Shown here in pieces: positions 9,860 through 18,741 of a stretch of 64,000 nt of DNA. The notes beneath the pieces were generated by a model. That model did not search any database. It was not told the DNA's origin and saw nothing but the letters and a program-made list of their open reading frames with translations. Position 1 is the stretch's first letter; each line of letters opens with the position of its first letter. A program made the position numbers and the translations under genes. The stretch is taken from positions 47,143-111,142 of the forward strand of contig JASHNW010000018.1 of the NCBI GenBank assembly GCA_030041435.1, read 5' to 3'. Source of the stretch: Acidobacteriaceae bacterium. Lineage in GTDB: Bacteria; Acidobacteriota; Terriglobia; Terriglobales; Acidobacteriaceae.

Positions 9860-11101
9860 ATGCGCCGTATTCTCTTCGCCCTGGCTGCCGTGCTTTGCCT
9901 CACCACCGCCGCCTCCGCCCAATCCCACACCGCCATGCCGGCCGCTCCCGCACGCTGGGTAGGCACCTGGGCCACATCCCCCTTCGGCGGCGACCCATGG
10001 CACACCATCCCCACTCTCGTCGACTCCACCATCCGCGACATCGTCCACACCTCCATCGCCGGCAAAGCCCTCCGCGTCCAGTTCACCAACGAATTCGGCA
10101 CCGAGCCCCTCCGCATTGACGCCGCCAGCATCGCTGTCAGCGCCGGCGACTCCGCCATCCAGCCTGACACGCTTCACGCCCTCGCTTTCGGCGGTTCGCC
10201 CTCGATCGTCATTCCGCCCGGAGCCCAGGCGGTTTCCGATCCCGTCGACCTCGCTACTCCAGCCTTCGCCAACCTTGCAGTCAGCCTCTACCTGCCCCTG
10301 CAGCAAATCAGCGACGTCTCCGTCCACTCCAGCGCCCAGCAGGACAACTACATCCAGGCCGGCAGCAACGAAGTCAGCGCTGCCACCCTCAGCTCCCCCA
10401 CCACCGTCCCGTCGTGGTTCTTCGTCAAAGGCATCGACGTCGAGCCCGTTTTGCAGCCCGCCGGCCCGCACGCCGCGGCCGTCGTTGCTTTCGGCGACTC
10501 CATCACCGACGGAGCCTACGCGACCGAAAACCAGAATCATCGCTGGCCCGACTACCTGGCCGTCCGCCTGCACAACAACCCCGCCACCGCCAATCTGTCG
10601 GTTCTCGATGAAGGCATCGGCGGCAACTGCGTCCTCATCCACTGCGTCGGACCCAACGCCCTCGCCCGCTTCGATCGCGACGTCCTCGCCCAGGCCGGCG
10701 TCCGTTACGTCATCGTTCTCGAAAGCATCAACGACATCGGCACCCTCCACGATCCCAACAACCCCGGATACAAACTCACCGCTCAGGACCTCGAGCAGGG
10801 CCTCAGCCAGCTCGTCGCCCGCGCACACGAGCACGGCATTAAAATCTTCGGCGCCACGCTCACGCCCTACAAAGGCGCCGACTATTTCACTGAAAAGGGC
10901 GAGCAGATCCGCGAAGCCGTCAACGAGTGGATCCGCACCAGCGGCGCCTTTGACGGCGTCATCGACTTCGACAAAGCCACTCGCGACCCTGCTAACCCGC
11001 TCGTCTACGCGAAGGACTTCGACAGCGGCGATCACCTCCACCCCGGCGACCGGGGGTACGCCGCCATGGCCGACTCCATCGACCTAAGCATCTTCCACTA
11101 A
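9860..11101 (+). CDS. Secreted SGNH/GDSL-type esterase/lipase
   Basis: A 413-residue exported hydrolase. The signal peptide is clear (MRRILFALAAVLCLTTAASA, cleaved before Q). An N-terminal beta-rich domain of about 170 residues is followed by the SGNH domain. Block I is VVAFGDSITDGAY with the nucleophilic Ser, block II includes EGIGGNC (Gly), block III ESINDIG (Asn), and block V DHLHPGDRGY supplies the catalytic Asp and His. This architecture is common in secreted carbohydrate- or aryl-esterases; the substrate cannot be read from sequence. GGAGG 4 nt upstream fixes the ATG. Confidence 0.9.
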   Translation: MRRILFALAAVLCLTTAASAQSHTAMPAAPARWVGTWATSPFGGDPWHTIPTLVDSTIRDIVHTSIAGKALRVQFTNEFGTEPLRIDAASIAVSAGDSAIQPDTLHALAFGGSPSIVIPPGAQAVSDPVDLATPAFANLAVSLYLPLQQISDVSVHSSAQQDNYIQAGSNEVSAATLSSPTTVPSWFFVKGIDVEPVLQPAGPHAAAVVAFGDSITDGAYATENQNHRWPDYLAVRLHNNPATANLSVLDEGIGGNCVLIHCVGPNALARFDRDVLAQAGVRYVIVLESINDIGTLHDPNNPGYKLTAQDLEQGLSQLVARAHEHGIKIFGATLTPYKGADYFTEKGEQIREAVNEWIRTSGAFDGVIDFDKATRDPANPLVYAKDFDSGDHLHPGDRGYAAMADSIDLSIFH

Positions 11102-11227
11102 TCCGGGCGAGGTACCCTGCTGGCCCGTACTTCTGCAGTTCGCTTTCGCATGGCTGCAAATCCCGCTTTGTCCTGCGCGCCCCGTATGCGCCGGGACTAA
11201 AATGTTGGTGCGTTGTGGGGGTGGCAA

Positions 11228-11560
11228 ATGAGACATTTGCTGCGACAATTCACGGTCGGCGGACTTATTGCGTTCGCGGTCCTCCTGACTGCTCTGGAGC
11301 TGATCCGGCACGGTGTCGATCTCTTCGCTCCGGGTCCTTTGACCCTGTTTGTCATTGGAATGGCGTTCTATTTGTTGCCGACGGCGCTGGCCTTATACCG
11401 GAACTGCCAGGACACTGTCTGGATCGCTGTTACGAATGTCTTTTTGGGTTGGACAATTTTTGGCTGGGTTGTGTCGCTTGGCTGGGCAGAGAGTGGCAGG
11501 ATCGAAATCCTGCCTCGCACCGTGGCTGCGTCGCACAGGCATGCCTTTCTCAGGCATTGA
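11228..11560 (+). CDS. Small membrane protein of the superinfection-immunity family
   Basis: About 110 residues with two or three hydrophobic segments. The segment FYLLPTALALYRNCQD followed by VFLGWTIFGWVVSLGWA matches the core of the family named after T4 superinfection immunity proteins (PF14373: a YFLPT-type helix, Arg, then FLGWT-x-GW). Many bacteria carry chromosomal members of unknown role, so a phage-defence function should not be assumed. The ATG at 11228 follows GGGGGTGG; an in-frame TTG 15 nt earlier is less likely. The last 15 residues are not conserved-looking. No operon partners. Confidence 0.7.
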   Translation: MRHLLRQFTVGGLIAFAVLLTALELIRHGVDLFAPGPLTLFVIGMAFYLLPTALALYRNCQDTVWIAVTNVFLGWTIFGWVVSLGWAESGRIEILPRTVAASHRHAFLRH

Positions 11561-11901
11561 GGGAGTTCCCGTCATCGCGTTCGAGCCGGACGAGAACGCA
11601 CACATCGACGCCGAGGCTGCGCCCGATGCATCGCGCCGCGGCAAGAACAGCGGCGACAGATTTCCGCGCCGCTGTCTCTGCGTCCCTGCCATGAGCATCA
11701 GGCGGTCAGGCCCAGTGAAATAGAATGCTGCCTCTACCTGACACCGAAAGAAGCGAGATTCTGACGAAAGGGTCGCTCTATTGCGGTGGATTGACGGGAC
11801 ATGCGCATACAGCCGCTACCCCTATCCGCTATCCGCTGCCCTTCCCCGCAGCTTTTGCATCAGAATTGTGTCTATAGCTGAAAGAAAGGTCCTTCGGAAC
11901 C
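11561..11901. other. Intergenic region with degenerate CCGCTA repeats
   Basis: These 341 bp hold no gene I can support. The only recognisable structure is at 11812-11840, where CCGCTACCCCTATCCGCTA runs on into TCCGCTGCC: near-tandem copies of a short word that also appears at many gene ends in this window (see the repeat entries). Confidence 0.5.
11812..11840. repeat. Degenerate CCGCTATCC tandem words
   Basis: Three successive imperfect copies of (C)CGCTANCC, about 60 bp upstream of the next gene. Same family as the copies at 37532-37580, 44154-44216, 47221-47260, 48205-48239 and 53934-53967. Confidence 0.55.
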
Positions 11902-12771
11902 ATGCGCCTGTCCCCGCTTCCCTTGCTGGCATCTCTCGCCCTTGCCGCCCCCGCTTTCGCTCAGGCCCCCGGCGTCCCCGTCGGCCAGAGCCAATACACC
12001 ATCGTCCAGGCCAATGACGGCAAGACCGTCGGTTCCGCCGATTGCACTGTCGGCGCCCTGGCCACCGGCTATCAGATTGACTCGCGCGGCCAGATCAGCC
12101 TCAGCAAGTTCAGCTATTCCTTCACCAACACCAACCGCCTCGACGGCCAGCTCAACATCGTCCACGACCAGCTCAGCGGCTCGGTCAAGGGCGCGCAGGT
12201 CACCTTCGACCTCGCCTCCGATACCACCGGCCGCCAGTTCACAGTCAATATCGTCGCCAGCGGCAAGACCACCCCCAACACCTTCGACCGTCACCAGCAC
12301 ACCGTGCTGCTGCCCGATCTCGACCCGGCTGCCTACGTTGAAATGGCGCACTTCGCCCTTCAGCACCCGCCCACCGCATGGATCGTCATCCCCAAGCAGA
12401 ACGGCCTGCTCGTCCCCGCCAATTACACGCCCCAGGAAGACGCCCACGGCACGCTCCAGGGCCAGGCCGTCCTCGTCCACCACACCACCGTCGCCGTCAG
12501 CGCGCAGAACAGCATCACCGTCGAAATCTACTACACCAGCGACGGCACCCTGCTCGAAGCCGACCTGCCCGAGCAGAACTTCTACGTCGTCCACGATGGC
12601 TTCAAACTGGAGAACCGCCCGCACTACGCTCCGCCGCACAACGCCGCCCCGCCGCCGGCCCAGGGCGACTCTGCGCAGCCGCAGGCGCAGAGCAGCTACC
12701 GGCAGCAGTCGCCGCACTACACCATGCCGGCAGGAGCCACGACGCCCCAAATCCAGCCGCAGTCGTTTTAG
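11902..12771 (+). CDS. Secreted protein of unknown function
   Basis: A 289-residue protein I do not recognise. It has a clean signal peptide (MRLSPLPLLASLALAAPAFA, cleavage before Q). The central ~200 residues are beta-rich, with alternating hydrophobic and polar positions and one Cys (SADCTVG), suggesting a periplasmic beta-sandwich. The last 50 residues are Pro/Gln/Ala-rich and low in complexity. The ribosome binding site is weak (GAAAGAAAGG). Codon use matches the neighbours, so it is probably a real lineage-specific gene. It converges with the hydrogenase operon, 30 bp away. Confidence 0.75.
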   Translation: MRLSPLPLLASLALAAPAFAQAPGVPVGQSQYTIVQANDGKTVGSADCTVGALATGYQIDSRGQISLSKFSYSFTNTNRLDGQLNIVHDQLSGSVKGAQVTFDLASDTTGRQFTVNIVASGKTTPNTFDRHQHTVLLPDLDPAAYVEMAHFALQHPPTAWIVIPKQNGLLVPANYTPQEDAHGTLQGQAVLVHHTTVAVSAQNSITVEIYYTSDGTLLEADLPEQNFYVVHDGFKLENRPHYAPPHNAAPPPAQGDSAQPQAQSSYRQQSPHYTMPAGATTPQIQPQSF

Positions 12772-12801
12772 CGGAACAAAGCTCGAAGTGAATTGCGCAA
12801 C

Positions 12802-13425
12802 TCAGGCGCGCTTCCCGAACACTCCCACCAGGTTGCCCACCAGCCGCAGCGCTCGCGGCACCGCCTGACGCAGCGGCCCAGACAAATCCTCGCCGTAGCC
12901 GAAATGGCAGGCGCCCACCGTCAGCGCGAACGCCCGTGCCGGAGCATGCCCGCACAGCGTCTGCGCCATCGCGAGCAACGCCGGCGGTTCCAGGCTGTGT
13001 GCCCCGAATCCATGCAGCTCCGGCGTATCAGGGCACGCCGTTACCGGTGCAAAGCGGATCGCTCCGGGCTCGTCCATGGCGCTCGCGTCCACAAAAATCG
13101 CCAGTTCCGTCTTCGCCAGGTCCGCAGCCATCTCCGGCGTCAACTGCTGCGCCGCTACAATCCGCAGACGCGAGGCGGGGAAGAGGTGTTCCGCCGCCTC
13201 GGCAATCCGCAGTCCGACTCCATCGTCCTGGCGCAGCGAGTTGCCGCACGCCACCAGCAAAGCCGGTCCCGCCGGGTGCGTGCGCGGCGCTGCTCCGCCG
13301 TCCCGGGCATGCTTTTCTTTCCGGCTCCCGCGCCGCCTCGGCGAGGCGTCCTCCGTAAGCCCGCGGTTGGCCCCAGCTCGCCGCGGTGCGGGAGGCAGAG
13401 TCGCATTTGCATTCATTGCCCGCAT
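12802..13425 (-). CDS. hoxW: Hydrogenase maturation endopeptidase (HoxW/HycI family)
   Basis: Predicted to cleave the C-terminal extension of the HoxH large subunit after nickel insertion. The family core starts at residue 56 (ALLVACGNSLRQDDGVG); nickel-sensing acidic residues are expected at the D of DDGVG and at IFVDASAMD, with a His in GAHSLEP near residue 143. The protein has 207 residues, about 50 more than usual: residues 1-55 are an Arg/Ala-rich extension of no known role, and the true start might lie downstream, although no other in-frame ATG exists. The ATG follows TGAGG, which overlaps the hoxH stop, so translation is coupled to hoxH. Confidence 0.85.
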   Translation of the reverse strand: MRAMNANATLPPAPRRAGANRGLTEDASPRRRGSRKEKHARDGGAAPRTHPAGPALLVACGNSLRQDDGVGLRIAEAAEHLFPASRLRIVAAQQLTPEMAADLAKTELAIFVDASAMDEPGAIRFAPVTACPDTPELHGFGAHSLEPPALLAMAQTLCGHAPARAFALTVGACHFGYGEDLSGPLRQAVPRALRLVGNLVGVFGKRA

Positions 13426-13436
13426 GGCGCTCTGCC

Positions 13437-14861
13437 TCAGCCCCTCCGCACCTCGCGCACCAGACTTCCATCCGGTGCGCGCAATTCGATCGTCAGCGGC
13501 ATCCTTCCCATCGCATGCGTCGAGCAACTCAGGCACGGATCGAACGTCCGCACCACCGCCTCCACGCGATTCAGCATGCCCTCGGCAATGTGTTCGCCCT
13601 GCACGTAGTGCCGGGCTGTCTGCAGGATGCCGCGATTCATCGCCGCATTGTTGTGTCCCGTCGCAATCACCAGGTTGGCCCACTTGATCAGCCCGTTCTC
13701 GTCCACCTTGTAATGGTGGATCAGCGTCCCCCGCGGCGCTTCCGCCACGCCCACGCCTTCGAGGTTGTTCACCGAGGCCGTCGCCCGCACGTGCTTGTCC
13801 AGAATCGCCCGGTCCGCCAGCAGCGACTCGATCTTCTCCGCCGCGTGCAGCATCTCGATCAGCCGCGCATGGTGGTAGTGGAACGAGCTTAGCACCGGCC
13901 GCGGCGAAATCGCCCGAAACCCCCGCCATTCCTCGTCCGCTCGCGGCGTATCGCATCGCCCTGCCAGGTTCAGCCGCGCCAGCGGCCCCACGCGGTACGT
14001 CCCGCCCGGATAGCCCAGCGGCTTGTAGTACGGAAACTTCATGTAGGTGAACGGCTCCACTGCTTCGCCGATGAAGCTCGCATAGTGCGCCGGATCCAGC
14101 TCGCCTGCAATGATGTTTCCTTCCGAGTCGATCACGCGCAGATTGCCGTCGTAGTATTCGGCCAGACCGCGGTCGTCGATCAGCCCCATGAACAGCGTAG
14201 GAAAATTCGCGAACACCTCGATTTCCGCCGCAAACTTCTCGATGCTCTCCTTGAACCATGTCAGCGTTCTCTGGATCGCCGCCACCGCCGCAGGAATCAT
14301 TCCCAATAATTGATCGCGCTTCTCCCCGCTCAGCGGTTCGTTCACGCCACCCGGCACCGTCCAGCCCGGATGAATCCGTCGTCCGGCGAGCAGTTCGATG
14401 ATCCGCTGCCCAAACTGCCGCAGCGCCACGCCGTCCGCTCCAATCGAAGGATGCGAATGAGCGATGTGCAGGATGCTCCGCTCCTCGGCGGGCGCATCCA
14501 TGCCCAGCAGCAGATCGGGAGAGGACAAATAAAAGAAACTCAGCGCGTGCGACTGGATCAGCTGCGCCAGGTTCATAATCTGCCGCAGGTTTTTGGCCAC
14601 AGTCGGAATTTTCACCGCCAGAATCGCGTCGCACGCCTTCGACGACGCCACCAGATGGCTCACCGGGCAAATGCCGCAGATGCGCGCCGTGATGTTCGGC
14701 ATCTCGTAAAACGGCCGCCCCTCGCAGAACTTTTCGAACCCGCGCAGCTGCGTCACGTGGAACGTCGCATCCTGAACCACGCCGGCATCGTCCAGCTGCA
14801 GCGTAATCTTGCCGTGCCCTTCGAGCCTCGTAACCGGGTCGATAACGATGGTGCGCGACAT
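13437..14861 (-). CDS. hoxH: [NiFe] hydrogenase large subunit HoxH
   Basis: Catalytic subunit that splits or makes H2 in a cytoplasmic NAD-linked (group 3d) enzyme. The four nickel-ligand cysteines are visible in RICGICP (C62, C65) and DPCLSCSTH (C443, C446). After His449 comes a 25-residue tail ([10 protein letters not shown]...), the piece removed by the endopeptidase encoded next door. At 474 residues it matches HoxH, and the neighbours hoxE, F, U and Y confirm the group. The ATG follows AGGAG with a 4-nt spacer. No hyp accessory genes lie in the window, so they must be elsewhere. Confidence 0.95.
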   Translation of the reverse strand: MSRTIVIDPVTRLEGHGKITLQLDDAGVVQDATFHVTQLRGFEKFCEGRPFYEMPNITARICGICPVSHLVASSKACDAILAVKIPTVAKNLRQIMNLAQLIQSHALSFFYLSSPDLLLGMDAPAEERSILHIAHSHPSIGADGVALRQFGQRIIELLAGRRIHPGWTVPGGVNEPLSGEKRDQLLGMIPAAVAAIQRTLTWFKESIEKFAAEIEVFANFPTLFMGLIDDRGLAEYYDGNLRVIDSEGNIIAGELDPAHYASFIGEAVEPFTYMKFPYYKPLGYPGGTYRVGPLARLNLAGRCDTPRADEEWRGFRAISPRPVLSSFHYHHARLIEMLHAAEKIESLLADRAILDKHVRATASVNNLEGVGVAEAPRGTLIHHYKVDENGLIKWANLVIATGHNNAAMNRGILQTARHYVQGEHIAEGMLNRVEAVVRTFDPCLSCSTHAMGRMPLTIELRAPDGSLVREVRRG

Positions 14862-14887
14862 AGCTCTCCTGTTCTTTCTGCCTCGGC

Positions 14888-15421
14888 TCAGCCGAAATGC
14901 GCCACGCCTTCCAGCGTCGGAACCTTCCCTGCCAGCAGCTCGCTCAGGACCTGATAAATCGTGTCCGCCGACGGCGGGCATCCCGGCACAAATACGTCCA
15001 CCGGAACCACCTCGTGCACCGGCCGCACCCGCTCCAGCAGCGCCGGCACGCCGACCGTCGGCACCTGCTTCTGCAAATCGGCGTTCTGCTCGTAAACCCG
15101 CAGCATCACCAGCTGCACCCCGCAGGAATTGCGCATCGCCGACACGTTCCCCGTCAGCGCGCAGTCGCCCAGCGAAACCAGCACCCGCGTATGCTCGCGA
15201 ATTTTGCGGATCTTCTTCAGGTCGTCAACGCTCGCCACCGCACCTTCCACCAGCGTCACGTCCACGTGCTCCGGAAACGTCTTGCAGTCCACGAGCGGCG
15301 AATACACCAGCCGGAACTGGCTGCTCAGCTCGATCAGCCGCTCGTCCATGTCGAGCAGCGACATGTGGCAGCCTGAGCAGCCATCGAGCCAAACCGTCGC
15401 CAGCGTTTTCACGTCGCTCAT
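14888..15421 (-). CDS. hoxY: [NiFe] hydrogenase small subunit HoxY
   Basis: Carries the proximal [4Fe-4S] cluster that links the HoxH active site to the diaphorase module. The 177-residue length is right for HoxY, which lacks the medial and distal cluster domain of membrane enzymes. Cluster cysteines appear in [10 protein letters not shown] (C15, C18), LGDCALTGN and PGCPPSADT. Its ATG overlaps the hoxU stop as ATGA, with GGGAG upstream. No Tat signal, consistent with a cytoplasmic enzyme. Confidence 0.94.
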   Translation of the reverse strand: MSDVKTLATVWLDGCSGCHMSLLDMDERLIELSSQFRLVYSPLVDCKTFPEHVDVTLVEGAVASVDDLKKIRKIREHTRVLVSLGDCALTGNVSAMRNSCGVQLVMLRVYEQNADLQKQVPTVGVPALLERVRPVHEVVPVDVFVPGCPPSADTIYQVLSELLAGKVPTLEGVAHFG

Positions 15422-16140
15422 GGCTGCTCTCCCTCCCGCATAATCCGCAGATAGGGCAGGAACTCCGGATGCTTCCGCACCTTGCTCCCCGCGCGCCCCT
15501 TCTCGAACAGCGCCCCCGTCGGGCACACCTGCACGCACTTGCCGCAGCTCGTGCACGTTTCCGAATCGCCCCACGGCTGCTTCAGATCGGTGATCACCAG
15601 CGACTGCCCGCCGCGTCCCATCACACCCCATGTGTTTGCGCCTTCAATCTCCGCGCACACCCGCACGCACCGCGTGCACAGCACGCAGCGGTTATGATCC
15701 ACCGTAAACCGCGGGTGCGAAGCATCCACCGGCAGCTGAGGATACTGATACGGAATCTCCACGTGCGTCATGCCCAGCTGCAGCGACAGGCTCTGCAGTT
15801 CGCAGTTCCCATTCGCCACGCACACCGAGCACACATGATTCCGTTCCGCAAAGAACAACTCAAGGATCATCGTTCGGTAGCGGTCGATCTTCGCATTGTG
15901 CGTCGTGACCTCCATCCCCTCCGCAACCTGCGTCACGCACGCCGGCAGCAGTCGCCGCGCCCCCTTCACTTCCACCAGACACAGCCGGCACGCGCCCACT
16001 TCCGACAGCCCTTCCAGGTGGCAGAGCGTCGGGATCGCAATATTGTGCTCGCGAGCCGCCTCGAGAATCGTCTGGTCCGAGCGAGCGCTGATTTCCTCGC
16101 CGTTGATGGTCAGGGTGCGAACATTCGGTTCCGCGCTCAT
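15418..16140 (-). CDS. hoxU: Diaphorase iron-sulfur subunit HoxU
   Basis: A 240-residue subunit homologous to the N-terminal part of complex I NuoG; it relays electrons between HoxF/E and HoxY. The N-terminal [2Fe-2S] ferredoxin domain shows [10 protein letters not shown] and LLPACVT. A His-Cys motif cluster is at [14 protein letters not shown], followed by two bacterial-ferredoxin motifs, [11 protein letters not shown] and [12 protein letters not shown]. Its start overlaps the hoxF stop and its stop overlaps hoxY, both as 4-nt ATGA joints. Confidence 0.94.
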   Translation of the reverse strand: MSAEPNVRTLTINGEEISARSDQTILEAAREHNIAIPTLCHLEGLSEVGACRLCLVEVKGARRLLPACVTQVAEGMEVTTHNAKIDRYRTMILELFFAERNHVCSVCVANGNCELQSLSLQLGMTHVEIPYQYPQLPVDASHPRFTVDHNRCVLCTRCVRVCAEIEGANTWGVMGRGGQSLVITDLKQPWGDSETCTSCGKCVQVCPTGALFEKGRAGSKVRKHPEFLPYLRIMREGEQP

Positions 16141-17780
16141 GCGTGCACCTCCACCGCCGCCGGACTCAGCTCGCAGACCCCCGCCGGGCATCGCTTTTCG
16201 TCGATATGCGCCAGGTACTCGTGTTTGAAATAGCGCAGCGTGCTCAGCACCGGATTCGGCGCCGTCTGCCCCAGACCGCACAGGCTCGTCGCGCCCACCA
16301 CCTCGCACAGTTCCACCAGTTGGTTCAGGTCGCGGTGCGTCGCCTCGCCCGCGCAGATCTTCGACAGCAGCTCGTACATCTGCACCGTCCCCGCGCGGCA
16401 GGGCACGCACTTGCCGCACGACTCCGTCATGCAGAACTCCATGAAGAATCGCGCCACCGATACCATGCACGACGTGTCGTCCATGACGATCATGCCGCCC
16501 GAACCCATCATGGAACCAGCGCTGATCAGCGCGTCGTAGCTGATCGACAAGTCGAGGTGCTCCTCGGGCAAACAGCCGCCCGAGGGTCCACCCGTTTGCA
16601 CCGCCTTGAATTTCCTTCCGTCCGGAACGCCGCCGCCGATCCCGAAGATGATCTGCCGCAGCGTCATCCCCATCGGCACTTCCACCAGCCCCGTCCGCTG
16701 GATCTTCCCCGTCAGCGCGAAGACCTTCGTCCCCTTGCTGCGCGCCGTTCCCATCGACGAGAACCACTCGCCGCCGTTGCGGATGATCGGCGGTACGTTG
16801 GCAAACGTCTCCACGTTGTTGATCAGCGTCGGATCGCCCCACAATCCGCTCACCGCCGGATACGGAGGCCGCGGCCGCGGCGTGCCTCGCTTGCCTTCAA
16901 TCGAGGCGATCAGCGCCGTCTCTTCGCCGCAGACAAATGCGCCCGCGCCCAGCCGGATATCGATGTCGAAGCTGAACGTCGTCTCACAGATTCCGTTGCC
17001 CAGAAACCCCCGCCGCCGCGCCTGCTGCAGCGCCACCGTCAGCCGCTGCACCGCCAGCGGATATTCCGCGCGCACGTAAATGTACCCCTTCGTCGCGCCT
17101 ATCGCGTACGCCGCGATGGCCATCCCCTCGATCACCCGCTGCGGATCGCTCTCCAGCACGCTGCGATCCATGAACGCGCCCGGATCGCCCTCGTCGCCGT
17201 TGCAGATCACGTATTTCTGCGCGCCCTTCACCTTCGCGACCGTGTCCCACTTCAGTCCTGTGGGATAACCGCCGCCTCCGCGTCCACGCAGCCCGCTCTT
17301 CGAGATCTGCTCGATCACCGATGCCGGATTCATATCCGTCAGCGCTTTCACCAGCGCCTCATAGCCGCCGCGCGCAATGTATTCTTCGATCTTTTCCGGA
17401 TCGATGTGCCCGGAATTTTCCAGCACCACGTGGTTCTGCCCATCAAAATAGCCGCCCAGATGCGGATCGAGCCGCGCCACCGGCTCTCCGCCCAGGGATG
17501 CGATCACTTCTTTGGCATCGCCCTCGTGCACGTGCCCGTAACGCATCTCCGACGGCTCCATCAGCACCATGGGCCCCGCCGCGCACAGCCCCATGCACCC
17601 GGTTCGCCGCACGTGGCATTTCTTTCCGCACCCCGCGGCCTCTTTCTCGATCGCGGCTTTCACCTTATCGCTGTGCTGCGAGAGGCACCCGGTGCCCATG
17701 CACACGTTCACTTCGTAGTCGAACTTCGCGCGCTCTGCGTGGGCAGCCTCAGCAATCTGCTCCAGTTCCTCCGCGTTCAT
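16137..17780 (-). CDS. hoxF: NAD-binding diaphorase subunit HoxF
   Basis: A 547-residue NuoF-like subunit that binds FMN, NAD(H) and a [4Fe-4S] cluster. Residues ~18-90 form an extra NuoE-like thioredoxin-fold segment with four Cys (VNVCMGTGC and RTGCMGLC). The NuoF domain follows: [16 protein letters not shown] (NADH/FMN glycine-rich loop), [15 protein letters not shown], the SLBB region, and the [4Fe-4S] motif [13 protein letters not shown], with the fourth Cys in TSLCGLG. The fused N-terminal segment is normal for HoxF. ATGA overlaps join it to hoxE and hoxU. Confidence 0.95.
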   Translation of the reverse strand: MNAEELEQIAEAAHAERAKFDYEVNVCMGTGCLSQHSDKVKAAIEKEAAGCGKKCHVRRTGCMGLCAAGPMVLMEPSEMRYGHVHEGDAKEVIASLGGEPVARLDPHLGGYFDGQNHVVLENSGHIDPEKIEEYIARGGYEALVKALTDMNPASVIEQISKSGLRGRGGGGYPTGLKWDTVAKVKGAQKYVICNGDEGDPGAFMDRSVLESDPQRVIEGMAIAAYAIGATKGYIYVRAEYPLAVQRLTVALQQARRRGFLGNGICETTFSFDIDIRLGAGAFVCGEETALIASIEGKRGTPRPRPPYPAVSGLWGDPTLINNVETFANVPPIIRNGGEWFSSMGTARSKGTKVFALTGKIQRTGLVEVPMGMTLRQIIFGIGGGVPDGRKFKAVQTGGPSGGCLPEEHLDLSISYDALISAGSMMGSGGMIVMDDTSCMVSVARFFMEFCMTESCGKCVPCRAGTVQMYELLSKICAGEATHRDLNQLVELCEVVGATSLCGLGQTAPNPVLSTLRYFKHEYLAHIDEKRCPAGVCELSPAAVEVHA

Positions 17781-18277
17781 TGCGTCGTCCACCTTTCCAG
17801 CTGCGCTTTCAGCTCCGCCGCTTCCATTTGCCCGGAAAGCTCGCCGTCCAGCAGCGTTACCGGCGCCCGCCCGCACGCGCCCACGCACCGCGCCGTCGTA
17901 AAGCTCACTTCCCCGTCCGGGGTCGTCTGTCCCGGCTTGATGTGCAGCAGCTTCTCCGTCTCCGCCACCAGCTTGTCCGATCCCTTGATGTAGCAGGCCG
18001 TCCCCGTGCAGATGGTGCACGTGTGCCGGCCCGGCGGCTTCAGGCTGAAGAAGTGATAGAACGTCACCACTCCATACGCCTGGCTCAGCGGCACGCGCAG
18101 CGACTGCGCCACAAACTTAATCGCCGGCTCGTCCAGAAACCCGAACGACGACTGCACCGTGTGCAGCGTCTCAATCAGCGCGTTGCGCGAGTAACCGTGC
18201 TTGCGCATCGTGCCGTTAACAATTCTCCATCGCTTGTCGTCGGAGGGCAGAGGTGGGCGTTCTGCATACAGCGGCAT
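17777..18277 (-). CDS. hoxE: Diaphorase subunit HoxE (NuoE-like)
   Basis: First gene of hoxEFUYH. The 166-residue protein has the helical N-terminus and thioredoxin-like [2Fe-2S] domain of NuoE: CTICTGTACYIKG gives the first ligand pair and RCVGACGRAP the second. The presence of HoxE marks the cyanobacterial-type bidirectional hydrogenase. The ATG at 18277 follows GGGGAG with a 6-nt spacer. A CRP/FNR-like palindrome lies about 210 bp upstream (18487-18502), so the operon may respond to cAMP or to oxygen/redox state. Confidence 0.93.
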   Translation of the reverse strand: MPLYAERPPLPSDDKRWRIVNGTMRKHGYSRNALIETLHTVQSSFGFLDEPAIKFVAQSLRVPLSQAYGVVTFYHFFSLKPPGRHTCTICTGTACYIKGSDKLVAETEKLLHIKPGQTTPDGEVSFTTARCVGACGRAPVTLLDGELSGQMEAAELKAQLERWTTQ

Positions 18278-18486
18278 GTTGTTCTCCCCGACTGCCGTGG
18301 GCAATCGCAGGTTCCGGGTTTTGGGTCCCGACAGCATTTCCGCCCGCCGCTGTTGACCGAACGCGCAGCCGACTCGGGCGAAGACGTTTTCGCCGCGCGC
18401 GGTTGCTGGCGAGCGTCCCGTGCTGAACGTGCTGGCAACCAACGCGTGCGCACCAAACAGAATGCAGCGCAGGCAGGACGATCGTC

Positions 18487-18502
18487 GGTGACAGTCGTCA
18501 CG
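18487..18502. promoter_or_regulatory. CRP/FNR-like operator upstream of hox operon
   Basis: The sequence GGTGACAGTCGTCACG has symmetric half-sites GTGAC and GTCAC separated as in the TGTGA-N6-TCACA site of CRP/FNR-family regulators, with one mismatch in each outer position. The inner spacer CAGTCG is nearly identical to that of the site at 63839. Binding is inferred only. Confidence 0.45.
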
Positions 18503-18619
18503 GCTGCGAAATAGCTGGTGTGCCTCAGGGAAATTAGTGCCGGATCAGCAATTCCGAATCCTGAACGCCGAACCCTGATCCCTCCCCGCTCCTCGCTAAA
18601 CTCTACACCTGTCCCCTAT

Positions 18620-18730
18620 AGCAGTTTCGGAATTGGTGTAGACCGAAGGCACACGCTCAAGTGGCTTTTTAATCAGGAAAAAGCCACCCTGTACCAGCCT
18701 CAAAAAGTCTGCGTGAATTCCGAAACTGCT
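18620..18730. repeat. 111-bp nested inverted repeat (MITE-like or terminator)
   Basis: Outer arms AGCAGTTTCGGAATT (18620-18634) and AATTCCGAAACTGCT (18716-18730) are a perfect 15-bp inverted repeat. Inside, GTGGCTTTTT (18661-18670) and AAAAAGCCAC (18678-18687) form a perfect 10-bp stem with a 7-nt loop. The whole is AT-richer than its surroundings. It ends 11 bp from the deaminase stop, so the inner hairpin could terminate that transcript, while the long outer arms suggest a small mobile (MITE-type) element. No transposase is nearby. Confidence 0.65.
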
Positions 18731-18741
18731 CAAACCCTGTC

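Larger units (their letters stand above)
18278..18741. other. Regulatory region upstream of hoxE
   Basis: 464 bp between hoxE and the cytosine deaminase gene, both leftward. No gene is supported here. From left to right it holds the presumed hox leader (18278-18486), a CRP/FNR-like palindrome (18487-18502), degenerate CCTGA-type words (18551-18595) and a 111-bp nested inverted repeat (18620-18730) that touches the end of the deaminase gene. Confidence 0.6.

Noticed and set aside
11349..11723. Open frame overlapping the superinfection-immunity gene in another frame
   Set aside because: No ribosome binding site and Arg/Cys-rich shadow composition.
13426..14670. Apparent 622-residue protein made by extending the hydrogenase endopeptidase upstream
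   Set aside because: The upstream 415 residues are a wrong-frame reading of hoxH; the endopeptidase starts at 13425 with its own ribosome binding site.
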